DNA of 64,000 nt. Origin: Axinella damicornis (lineage: Eukaryota; Porifera; Demospongiae; Axinellida; Axinellidae). The notes beneath the pieces are model-generated. The model was not told where the DNA came from and did no database searches. It saw only the letters and a list, made by a program, of their open reading frames with translations. A program made the translations under genes and the position numbers. The stretch spans positions 13,492,932-13,556,931 of the forward strand of contig OZ007507.1 in the NCBI GenBank assembly GCA_963931865.1, given 5' to 3'. Positions 13,101-24,500 of this stretch are shown piece after piece. How positions within the stretch are numbered: the first letter of the stretch is position 1; every line of letters begins with the position of its first letter.

Positions 13101-16100
13101 TTATCCTACAGCTATTGTAGTTGCCAGCCCCGACGCTAAGGCATCAGTACTCGTTGCTTTAGTAGTACTTGGCAACGCTCGTTCTTGCTTGAACACCAAC
13201 GAGACACTGCCGTTTTAGGACCGTCTTTGAGCGACTTACCAGGCACAGAACGCCTATGACGACGAACGTCGATTTCTCTGAGTCCAGCTGGTACCTGGTT
13301 CCAGCACTATATTGTACACCGTATACATTTATGCGTACCTAGCTACCTGGTGACTTGCATGTGCAGCCACTATAATTATGTCTACATGATTTACATGAAA
13401 ACACGACCAGTGTAAACTTCATACCCTCAGAAAGAGTGGAATACGGGAGTGGAATACGTCCCCATATTCCACTGTTGCTCTCCTTACATTTTCAATGGAG
13501 CAAGTCTACAGCTGTGGGATAACAGTTGCTACCAGTCCAAACTCACTGGCGGATCCAGGGGTACTTCGTTGAGTTCGGTCGAACTACCCAGAATTATACC
13601 CACAAAATATCGTAGACTAGCTATATGTATCGACCAGTGGCGGATCTAGGGGGGATCTAGGGGTGCGAGCGAACCCCCTTTTGACCCTTGTTAACATAAA
13701 CTACTTGTATTATTGTAGCTGTGGTTGGTAATACCTTGACCGTTCGCGGGCTGAAAGTCTGAAGGCAGACATAGCTAGCTAGGTTTACATGGTTTACGCT
13801 GCTACACAATTTTAATTTTACATCAACTATTTTTGTTCTGTAAGTATATACGTATAATTAGAAAATAAAGCACTGTCCACATACGTATATACGTGGTTGT
13901 AATCCGTCGACGATGAAGAGAAGGAAGCTAACAGTTCCACACATCTATACTTACTGGTTACTTAGTCAATCTTCTTTGCGTCTGGGGTTACTTAGTCAAT
14001 CTTCTTTGCGTCTGGGAACATGTCCAGAATGCGCAGAGCTGATACGAGAGCGCTTCCTGCCTGATCGCTAAAAGAACACGTTGTGCCAACCAAACCCCCC
14101 TTTCTAAATTTCTAGATCCGCCACTGAAACTCAATCTCACGATCTCTACTATAGCGGCTTACCACAATGTCTCGGTCTCTTTCATCACAAGTGGTCCAGT
14201 TCCTGGTAAACTCCAGGATGGTGTATCCACCTTCTTCCTCCCCACTGACCAAGAACCAGTCCTGGCTTGGATCAATGGGAGGCAGGGCTTGTTGTTCAGC
14301 AAAGCGGTCCTGTAAGGTTAGGAATATGTGAGGTGTATTCATCCCAAGTGTAGCTACAGCAGAGTGAGTGAGTAGTCATTATTGCCAAGTTTAGTGTCCA
14401 AAACTGATAGACCGTTTCCACAAACTAAATTTAGCTACCTTGGTAAGGGAAATTCTGCATTTCTGACTACCTAGTTCATTGGCTGTATTTCAATTAGCCC
14501 AATAGTGTTGTTATAATCTGTATTATTGCACACAATTTTGGACTCAGTTTCCAATCTCTGCTCAAGATCTTTGGAATTGATCTGGCTGGTAGAGTGTAAC
14601 TACAAGAATGGGGTAACTGTGAAAGCCGGAACGCGGAACGCGTTTTCAGTGCAGGACAGAAGCTAAGCATACTTATTTATTCTAAAGTTGCTTGCATAGC
14701 CTGCTTTCGTGCCTTCCCTCGAGTCGGTAGAGGTCAAAGGTCACGTGCATATTTAATAAGCTTCAGCAAAATGCTCTTCAGTCAGTCGTGGATGATAGAG
14801 GAATATTATTTTCTGTTTTCTATGCTTCAGCAAAAGGCTGGAGTTCGATGTCTGCGGTAAATAAGTGCTCTTCTAATCTTTTCATTGAAGCTCATTAAAT
14901 ATGCACGTGACCTTTGACCTCTACCGACTCAAGGAAAGACACAAAAACAGGCTATGCAAGCAACTTTAGAATAAATAAGTATGCTTAGCTTCTGTCCTAC
15001 ACTGAAAAACAGATTTTGGGTGAGTTCAGTCCAGTCCAGTGAACAAAGACACCCTGCGCGTACAGTGCAAGTGATGATAGAGCGCGGCCCGCATTTTACT
15101 TCCGTTCCGCGTTCGGCTTTCACAGTTACCCACAAGAATGATACAAAGTAGTAAGTCTTTGTATGAATACATTTGTTTTAGTGCTCACTTCGCAAGGATG
15201 GCCCACCACCTTGAGAAAACAGTGCAGAATAAGTATGCTAATTTACATCCAATAATTAAACTCCCACATAGCTACTATGATTATATTACTGGTATGCCCC
15301 CACACATTGCTATAGTATTCATGGATTGTGTGTCTTTGGTTGGGCGGTGGCATCTGGCAAATAGCAAATCATTCTTATATTCTCGTGTCAGTATCAGTCA
15401 TGTCTGAAATGTCCCAACAAGATTGTGTGTCTGTGTTCAGTACGCATGCCTATTAAAATCCCATATAACTGATGGACTCTTTTAGTACACAGCATTTGAC
15501 ATTTAATAATAATAAAATATATACGCAGAGTTGGGCTGGGTAGATACATGTAGATGTTTGTGAACATAATAATAAGCTTACACATCTAAATTATGTGAAA
15601 TAGTCACCTGAGGCCACAAGTTTACAAGGTACATAGCTACTCCCACAAAATTTGTCTAAACAACAAATTAATTGCTTGTCTTTAGAGCAATTCCTGCAAT
15701 TGCAAAACTGAACATATAACTGACAAAAACCTCATTGACAATGTGAAGGCAATCCTTGAAGGAGTGCTAGTTTGCTAACCGTGCACATGAGAATTTAGTA
15801 TACTGTAGTCACTCGTTATTAGGCGTACTTCACTTATAGGTGCGTATTTGCTGTTAGTAGGCACAGGCTTGACTTTTGTCTCAGCTACTGTTTCTTAAGC
15901 GCTAAAGCCTTCTTCCAGAAACTGCTATTTTCGATCCTTTCCTATTGAGCGACTATATCTTATGGTTCCAGTTGCAGCTGCCTGCATTTGTTGTGTTTTA
16001 TGCAAATGATTCACTTGTCCGCAACCATGCAGACTATATAACCATGCACTGTGTCGTTGAGATGTAATCATTGCCTCACAATTTATTATCTAGCTTGCGA

Positions 16101-16674
16101 CCATATACCCACATGGACAAGGTTGCATCTGCATGTCCTCTCAGTCCAACGGTTTATAGCAAATTCATTGCTCTACACCCCACTGCCCAGTCGTTATCAT
16201 TCTGGTGACAATTGTGGGTCAAAGTAGCTAACATATCTAATCTCACGCACCACACCAGCGCTCCGTTATCTTGGTAGTATTAGTAATACCATCAGGTTGT
16301 TATCATTTTTGCAGTGATAATAAGTTAGTTATACTAGCAATTTAAAAGTTGCTAGTACATGAAGCATAGCAAAATTATAGTTCAGAGTAACAAAGACTCA
16401 CATGAAAATATGCTCGTCCGTTGCTCACCCACCCCATCACAATATCGGAGTTCACCATCCCACCGTTGGGCGAGATACCGAATCCCACCCATCCCGTCGT
16501 ACTGACGTTCACTGCAAAGGCAATCGTGCGCTCGACAGGGCTGAAGTTCCAGTGGAGCACGTAGGTGTCTCCACCCTGGTCGTAGAGGGTCGTACTGAAG
16601 GTGTAACTGTTCGAGAGGCCATGAGCACCAATAACGAGGAGCAGCAGAGCCAGCAGACACACCAGCAGCTTCAT
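4133..16674 (-). CDS. DBH/MOXD1-like copper monooxygenase, gene A
   Basis: Predicted type II ascorbate-dependent copper monooxygenase, which hydroxylates a small substrate using O2 and ascorbate in the secretory pathway. Exons (5' to 3'): 16674-16402, 14309-14163, 12989-12813, 11592-11500, 10798-10616, 9795-9693, 9574-9408, 8665-8608, 8200-8058, 7613-7542, 4869-4736, 4632-4452, 4327-4133. All introns are GT-AG and the phases join cleanly, giving 641 residues (DBH and MOXD1 are near 615). Signal peptide 1-19; DOMON domain ~20-140; N-terminal copper domain with H244, H245 (FVHHIIVYLC) and H317 (EMHYDNP); C-terminal copper domain with H396, H398 (FFHTHLA) and M481 (REEMC). These match the six copper ligands of DBH. 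The C-terminus ends in GVGSG plus a hydrophobic stretch with no cytoplasmic tail, as in GPI-anchor signals. Closest relative in the window: gene D. The true substrate cannot be read from the sequence. Confidence 0.93.
5001..5070. repeat. Palindromic repeat
   Basis: Two ~30-base arms (TATGGCTGTCACTCTAAGTA and its complement) meet around a short TACCAAAGTTGGTA centre. It lies in intron 10 of gene A, immediately next to the transposon at 5090-6514. Confidence 0.7.
5090..6514. mobile_element. DNA transposon copy with an internal 428-bp tandem duplication
   Basis: Ends AGGCCCGTAGCCAG at ~5090 and CTGGCTACAGGCCT at ~6514 are inverted, with GGGGTTCG / CGAACCCC just inside. The interior holds two near-identical direct copies, 5636-6063 and 6064-~6478, offset by 428 bases; the second lacks a few bases and runs into a poly-C tract. 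No transposase ORF is recognisable. The element occupies much of intron 10 of gene A. Confidence 0.65.
7203..7226. repeat. Small perfect palindrome
   Basis: TTTTGTGAATA is followed directly by TATTCACAAAA, in intron 10 of gene A. It may be the core of a small hairpin; no function can be assigned. Confidence 0.45.
11826..12110. repeat. Dispersed repeat with inverted ends
   Basis: Inverted segments TGAGTCCGTGGTG (near 11920) and CCACCACGGACTTGAA (near 12040) flank a short core. Related sequences (GTTGCTNCNTGATCGCACCATCC and TCCGTGGTGGGAA motifs) recur near 19690-19790, 32970-33110, 35300-35370 and 47260-47450, usually in introns of the monooxygenase genes. It is probably a degenerate MITE family. 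Confidence 0.45.
13636..14125. mobile_element. DNA transposon remnant with AGTGGCGGATCTAG ends
   Basis: The left end AGTGGCGGATCTAGG is mirrored by CTAGATCCGCCACT at the right end, with ACCCCC-type sequence just inside both ends. It sits in intron 2 of gene A, only ~37 bases from the donor of exon 2. A second partial left end starts near 13542, and a 26-base direct repeat lies at ~13957-14006. No ORF was recognised. Confidence 0.6.
14602..15140. mobile_element. Long-TIR foldback element with 9-bp target duplication
   Basis: The element 14611-15131 begins GGGTAACTGTGAAAGCCGG and ends CCGGCTTTCACAGTTACCC-like sequence. The arms stay complementary for over 200 bases each, including TTTATTAAGC/AGGTCAAAGGTCACGTGCA blocks. 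It is flanked by perfect 9-bp repeats ACAAGAATG (14602-14610 and 15132-15140). The matching intron of gene D has only one such site (ACAAGAAAG at 55133-55141) and no insert there. The 9-bp duplication fits a Mutator-like mobilising enzyme. Confidence 0.8.
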
Positions 16675-18518
16675 GGTTGCGATTCTACGAACAGCTTCGG
16701 AGATTGATTTACGTATTGGTAATGGATGCAGAATGCGAAGGCGTGTCGACGTCCGTTACCTATACTTTAAATTAAAGTATGTACTTCCTGCCTGACGAAT
16801 ATCCAGTCACATGTGGAATGAGCCAGTCTTATTGGTCAGTTTACTGGCAGCGATTGTGCTTACGTCCATCTTGCATTGTCTTCTTTAGTTGGTATATAAG
16901 GCTCTAGCCAATAAGTTCCTATGAAAATGCATTGTGAAAGTACCAAACCAAAAATGAGCAGGACTTACAATCTCCAGAGCAACTATAGGAAAGTAATTTC
17001 CAGTTTTGCTGTCATATGTAGCTACCTATTCGCTCACGAAAGACTCATGTTCCCACCAAAATATCCATGTTCTGTACATGTCCACTCACTCATGCAGCCT
17101 CGCCTCACAATGTCTTGCATTCGTCTATCTATTTATGTTCCCCACCCTTACTCAAATATAGGCCCTCTGCATGAACAGGAAAGCCCTGCTTTCTGCTGCT
17201 CTAGTAGATCTTTTGGATGTCAATCAATCACGTCACTTGCATAAAAGCAACCAGGCTGCATGGCCATGGGGAGACCTACAAGACAAGGTATCGATATCTA
17301 TTTTGACACTGTGGGAACTAATTTGGATAAACAAAAGTTATCATGATGAAATTTTAGACCATGCAAATTTGTCAAAATAGGTAGTGTTTCGGTAGAGTAG
17401 CTAGCTGTAGGGAAAAACTGGGGCAAGTTAAATCATGCAATTATAGACCAAAATTATTAATAGCTAAGCGGTTTTGCCGCACAAGCATGCAGCAGTAGCT
17501 ACTTTCTATGGTAAGCTTGGTAGAGGACTGCATCCCTAAATTGATCCGGCCACTGATGAGTTAAAGGAAATTTGCATTGGTATATTACAGTTAAATGTAC
17601 TGAGATATTTGGATAGCAGAGTAGGGAAACAAGGTAAGGATTATAGTACGTAGTCTCAGTCCCAGACCCAACCAACCCCAGCGCAGATCGCTTCCAGTAT
17701 CACGTGATACTGGAAGCGATCCGCGCTGGGGTTGGTTGGGTCTGGGACTGAGACGTCTAGGATTATAGCGGTAACCCCATACAGACATGCATCTATTTCC
17801 ATAACGTTGTTTGATTAACAGTAAGTACTGTTTTATGTTCTCTTCATCTCATTTTTATTTCCTGCCAGTCATAGCAGCAGGTACTGCTTGAACTGAAGTT
17901 AGCTATCAGGGAGCAGCAGAATTGTGTCCTCACAGGGTTCCTTAAACAAAATTCAATACTATTGATGTCAGTCTTGTCCTTAATATAATATGGACAGTAT
18001 TAGCCACAATTGCTGAAGAATCACTGACGCAAGCATCTGTTCAAAAAACCCATGCAGTCAAATCTTCTTTGGATGGATGACAAACCAGCTCTCTCTGCAT
18101 GTCCTAAGACCGCATAGCTATCCAAGTGGCTTGCAGTTAGTAGTGACCCGATCCCGGCATTAAATTAATTGTTGCATACATTACAGAGATAGGTATTCAC
18201 CCTGCACACGGAGTAGCTACTACAAAAGTGAAATAGCTACAGCCAGCCAGCACTGTTGGTGGACAATGGTGGTGTCTATGGCTGGGGCTTGATTAGCTAG
18301 CTAGTAATCTTTGCATGCATTACAAATACAAATGTAATAACACCGTTCCTTTTACAAGAAATTGTAGCTAGGATAAAATTTCACCAGCAGCAAAAATTTA
18401 CAGCTCAAGTCCAAAGAAGTATACACTACAAAAAGCATAACTATAGGTTCAAAGTTCAAACTCAAACTGATTCACAATCATAATATCTACTGCTATATAA
18501 TTACCCCAAAGCTGGCAA
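16675..18518. other. Intergenic: gene A upstream and gene B downstream
   Basis: This holds the presumed promoter of gene A (a CCAAT-type box on the minus strand near 16838) and the 112-bp palindromic element at 17647-17758. No other gene is visible. The 3' half (about 18350-18518) resembles the region downstream of gene C. Confidence 0.4.
17637..17768. mobile_element. Palindromic MITE (TAGTCTCAGTCCCAG ends) with 10-bp target duplication
   Basis: A 102-base palindrome (17653-17754, centre CACGTG, one mismatch per arm) reads GTCTCAGTCCCAGACCC and back. AGGATTATAG occurs directly on both sides (17637-17646 and 17759-17768), a perfect 10-bp target duplication. It belongs to the same end family as the elements at 50736, 52428 and 58779. 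Confidence 0.85.
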
Positions 18519-21500
18519 TCACAGTAGCAGCAGAGTGGCGATGCTCACTGCTGTCATCAGAAGCAGAGAGCTAACAATCATCACTCCACTGCCACCAACA
18601 ACCTCCGGACGCTGGCAGCACGGGAGGGGAGGATTGCCCGGATTGCAGGTGTCAGTTGCTCGGTAGTCACATATCACGTTAGGGAGGTCCCCCGTTTCTG
18701 TGAACCGGAAAGTCTGCAGAGGAATGACAGTGACACAGACATTCAGTTCACATTGAAATCTACCATTTCTTCTACCAGCCATGGCCAGTTACTGCATAGC
18801 TATTTCTAATGGTGATGATCAGGAATGCACAGTCGACGTCAATGCCTGAACTCAACGATTAGACAGGACTACTACATATACTCAACATAAGATTCACTTG
18901 GCATTTAGAGTTGCATGTTGTATTTATGTACCAGCTTTAGAATTTGTGTGGGTAGAGACAACACTGCATGCTCTCAATGGCTATCTTGTCACTTACTGAA
19001 TCATTAGCATTACAAAAAGTGTACTGTGGTCCACTCTGTGCAGCCTGTTGCAGACCCTGTATCCTCTCAGGAGTCCAGCTAATTTGATTGAGGGCTTCCT
19101 GAAACTGTTGGGTTGTTCCCTGGAAGGCACCTCCAATTTGAGCTGCTTCTTGCCTGTATATAAATAAAGGAAACCATACTTGATTATTCATCTACTCATG
19201 CAGCTCTTCATCAATGCTGCATGAGTTCAAGTGTATATCATGGAATGTTAAAAGCAGTTCATATGCTATTAATGTTGGCAGAATGAAACATGGACTTAGC
19301 TTGTTATAGAGATTACGGTGTGGTATACTAGTCTGTACTAGGGGGCCGGCCAACCAACATAAAACATCATACACAGGGAAACCTATGTACATGACTGTGG
19401 ACCCAAACGAGAAGTGCATGTGGACACAGAGCAGCTCTGATGGCAACAGTGCCTGTACGGTTGTTAGTTTTCCTGTTATATTCTGTCCAATAGGGGCCTC
19501 TGTGATGATGGCACCCCATAGGCTATGTACAGTTACTGTAGCTATGTGTCTTGTTGGGACATGATGTACAGAGTTTGTGAAATTGACAGGGAATAAGCTC
19601 TACGAAACAAACTGCCACTTCATAAAATTAAAGCAGTGAGAGCTAGTGTTACTCGAGTCACACCAAGGGGCCAACCAACATACACACAAAAACTACTTGT
19701 AGATATGGAGCTAAATGCACTGCCATGTCGTCAAAGATGCTCCATGTGTTTGTGCTATCTGCATGCCAATTCTAGTCCGTGGTGGGAACTGTGACTTACG
19801 GTGTGAAGTGTTCAGTGAAGTAAGGAACAAACGCAAGAGGGTTGACAGAACTAGTACAGGATGCCATTCGTGATCGTGGGTAGTACACAGGGAATGTCAG
19901 GCACATCTCTTCACGTGTTGACAGCCCACCCTGTCGGTATAGGAGCAAATCTGTATGAGTTTTTCCACTATATAAAGTATAGACACATGACATTTGCTCG
20001 TCTATGAGTCATCCTACGATTGGGCTATCTGTTAAACTTTTACTCAACCATACAAACTCAGTGCATGTAAGGCTGGGTCGGGCTAGGATGTACATATTAG
20101 TATGCCAACTTCACCTTGGTTTTACACAGACATAGATCATTGTGTTCCATGTTGTTGATGATAATATGAAAGTGAAACCTCAAAACTCCACCTATGTATA
20201 TTCAATTACGTCATAACTATTACATGACGTCAGTGGGTGGGACCAGCGTTGCCAACATAAACATACAGAAAGACTGATATACGGATTATGTGCCGGTTAG
20301 CTAGAGCGTACTGAGTGGTACCGTTCGAACGTACACATAACCAACTCAAAACCTACCGGGTAGATTTCTCGAACTCTGCTGGGAAGTTGCTCTACGACGC
20401 AAACAGCCACTCCAGAGATGGCCAGTGGGAGCATAGTTTCTGTCACAGCAACTCCTACGAGCAATATTTCCACAATCTACCTGGTAGGCAGACGCAGCCA
20501 TTCGTACTCTTTGGATTGCCACCGGTAAGGTCAAGAATACCAAAGCACACATAATCCGTATCGCTCGACTTTTTGTTCACTCTCTGATTTGCGGCCATAT
20601 CAACCGCAAAGGCCTGAAAGTCACGGGACAAGTGACCACGCCCCACTATTCTCATGGGGTCGTTTTACCGTTTCCAACGAACAAACTCGTCTGAACAGCA
20701 GGCAGGGCACCTCGGACATCGGCGTCTAATGCTAGATCGCTAGCGCTTTGCAATCGCTTGAAGATGGATGCCGTATGCAGTCCAATAAAACACGAATTCA
20801 CTATTCATGGCATTCTGTAACGTAATAAACCAACCGCAATCAGATGACATTTAGTGCCGTGTGCAATCGTTTCCATAGATACGCACGGCACGCGAAATTC
20901 TTGCTGTGGTCAACTCGACCCAGGCCTTACATGCAGTGAGAATGTGGCACGAGATGCTTATTACCCCGCATGTGCATGCGCGAAGTGGGGTTAAGCAATC
21001 GGTTTTATCCACCTGTTGTCTGTCATCTGACATCGGTCCAGTGAAAAAAAAAATCACCACACATGCAGACCCTCGAAATGGACTTAAACAACAGCAAATA
21101 GCAAAAACTGCTCTATGTTACAGTAGTAACCCGACTGAAGTCATAGCTCTTTGTTTCAGGCTATTTCCTCATTTTGGTGCAACTGATAAGTTAAACTTAC
21201 GTATGTAATAATATAGATGGTCAGAAGAATGGAAAGCAATTGTCTCGGCTCACCAAAGTAACTCCTGCTCGCACACCTTGAGTAGCATAGGTACAGTTCA
21301 GGAGCAGTATATCTCCCTACAAGGTGTTGCAAAAGTAAATAACATTAGCTCACAGGGCATGGATACACCCAACCACACAGGACTTTACAGAGATACATTC
21401 TCCTGAATATGTAACTGAATCAGTGGCGTAGCTAGGATTTGGAGACCGAGGAGGCATATGAGTTCTCAGCGCATGCGAAGCACGCGGCGAAAACTTTCGA

Positions 21501-24500
21501 GCTCATTGAGTTAATTCGTTACTTAAGTGCATGCAAACAGTTGCTCTCGAAATGCTACAGCAATATGCCGGTGCCCTGACTGTCCCAGACTTGCAGCACT
21601 ATCCGTGTTAAGAGTATAATTAGACGCCGGCTCATGGTCAGCCTAGTTGTAGCCTCTTTCCCAGGCCTGGGACGAGGCTCCTGTCTCGGTCATAAGGTCG
21701 AACGCACGTATGGTACGCGGCATGTGCGAGGATCTAGGACTCCGGACACGCGCATCATTATTCAGAAAATCAAGGAGGTAACTGCCTCCTCTGCCTCAAT
21801 GCTAGCTACGCCCATGACTGAATGAGCATGGTTACTTACTGGCAACACTCTGACTTCATTGGGGAGGAAAGTGAACTGCTGGTAATCAAAGTCGTACTGA
21901 AGGTTGATATCAATGGGAGCCAATGCTTCCGATACATTACACTGCTGGTTCCTGCGAATCAACTGCAGTGTGAGACTACGCCCTATAGGGTGAGTGTGGT
22001 AAAAGTTGTTGATGGTGCATCGTTACTATACTGTATTTTATGCTAATAGAATGGTAGGCAAATTCCAAAATTCTCTCCCATAGGATTCATATAAAGTCCA
22101 GGAAATGAATTTCTACCATTAAGAGTGGGTCTACCATTGTAATAGAAATGGGCAACTGCCATGAGCTATAATTGGAGAGAAATCGTTTGTGACTGTTGCG
22201 GCTATACTATTCCAGGAAATGGATGCAATACCATGAGATAGGATTCACTGAAAATAATAAGTGTACTGGGCTATCATTAAGTTACCCTTTACCCCCGATA
22301 GTGCCCGCATGCACATGATAATTAAGAGCCCGTTAAACCCGACAGCGCCCATTATGCGCCCAACTGGATTTTGGTTATTTATCACCATAGCAATGCGATC
22401 AGACTTAGAGTAAGTGATTACGTGTCACAGGAAGTCGAGTGAAGCATAATTAGGGGCTGGGCATAGGAAAGAGTGAGAGAAGGTCTAGCAGATGTCATTA
22501 GTATTCATAGTTTGCACTTTTGAACCCAAGATAGAAGCCATGCATGTACTAGCTGTGCCAGCCGTGTGTAAAACTTGCCCACCTACTTACAGAACACATT
22601 GTTAATAATCTCTCAGTAGAATTTGATTGGTCAGTACCTCATGCATACTAAAAACATCTGCTAGATCTTCTCTCCCTCTTCCCTATGCCCCGCCCCCAAC
22701 TTCTGCAACTAGAGAAATTTGGTCTAGCTCGATAGACTAGTGGTAGCTATGAACATGCCTAGATGAAATGATGAAACTGGTACGTATGGTAATAAAATGG
22801 TCTGCTCTGATCCTCATCTTACCAACAATGTGAGTGTGAAGCAGATTAGCAAAGATGGTGATGCCATTCGGAGGAAAATACTAGTGTGTGGAAGGAAGAG
22901 ATGCAGAAAATGTAAGTTAGCAGTGAAGTCTACTGTGAAAATATAATCATAGGGGCACAACCACGACATGAGACCAATTTAGGGGAGGCAAGTTAGAGAA
23001 GAATGAGTACAATACCCAGATAGCAGGCCAGTAGGGAGCTTTGGTTGATCCGGTGGCTAGAGCTTGAATGATGTAGGCATTTCAGAAGTATATTACCACG
23101 TGAAGCGCACAAGCTAGGAAGGTCTGGGGGCATGACCCCTGAATTTTGCGACTTCTGAGCTGGTACACTATTGGGATTAAATACCAATAGTTGAACAACA
23201 AGAGAATGAGACAGACATAACTAGCTACATAGTGTTAGGATGAGTTCTAGTCATTAGCTGACTTAGAGTCATAATTATATGGAAGGCTGTATTGAGAAGA
23301 AAGGTAAGAGAAGAAAGGTAAGTTAGCGAGTAGACAACTGCCTTCTTGCTTTCTATGGTACTAGTTGTTAAATACTTACCTGGCTGGTGCAATCTGCAGA
23401 GCACTCTCCCAGAATAGAGTAGCTTCCGGTATTTGGGGGAATAATCATTAACCTGTTCACAATGTGCCCAACTGTCAGAATTCCAGCATCATGCTGGCGT
23501 CGTGTGCTGGTGAAGAAAAACTCGATTCCCGAGTTGTCAATCACACCTGTGAAGGGTTAAAGGTTTGGTTCAAACCAGCTACAAGCATGACTTCTTGTGG
23601 CCACTGCAGACAAACAAGTTTAATTCACTCACTAAAACATACCACTTCGGAAATCCGGGTTGTCATAATGCATTTCCATGACAACAAATCTAGCACCTCC
23701 AGGACCACCAATGGGATAGGCCACATTCTCAGGATAGACAAAATCCTGCAACAATCAGTAGCAACATACAAAGCATAAACTGTTGGATATACACAGGTCT
23801 AGATTAGGCAATCTTGTGTCTCATAAAGTCTCCAATACCACTGTGGAGAAATCAATGCATGCATAACCTGAATTTCAATAGTTTATCCTTTCGAAATCCA
23901 GGGTATATAGTTTAAAACATGTCCCCTTTATCCACTGAGCCTTTCATAATTTCTTCCCAGTGTTACTTACCACTCCTCCAACTGCCCATCCGGCAATAAG
24001 TTCTCCACCCCGACATTCAGACAAACTCTCTCCAACATCCCCGTTACATGGAGCACTGTCGTTCACTTCAGTTTCATTCAGTCCAGCACACAAGTAGACC
24101 AGCATGTGGTGCACATAGGCAAAGTTCTCGTTGTCAATCAACGGCGAGTACTGAAACAAATTTGCATGAGGGTAAATAATTTACTGTCAAGCATACAAAT
24201 CATTGGACTACCAAGCAATTGAGTGATATAACAATTACTGCCTCTCAGCTAAGATAGTATGCATCTTTAAAATTTTCAGCACAGCTTCACCACAATCCGG
24301 AAGGATTCTTCTGAGGATTGGAATGAAAACATGGACATTTTTCTTAGTCCAACCTCTTTTCTTCTGGAGCCATGCCAGTGCATTCCTCTTTGGGTGGACA
24401 TACAAGAGAAATATGTTCTGTGTGTACCTGACTGAAGTCAAGGTGCTCCATTTCGCTGCTATTTCCGATCTTCACAGTCCTTGGATACGGGCATACACAA

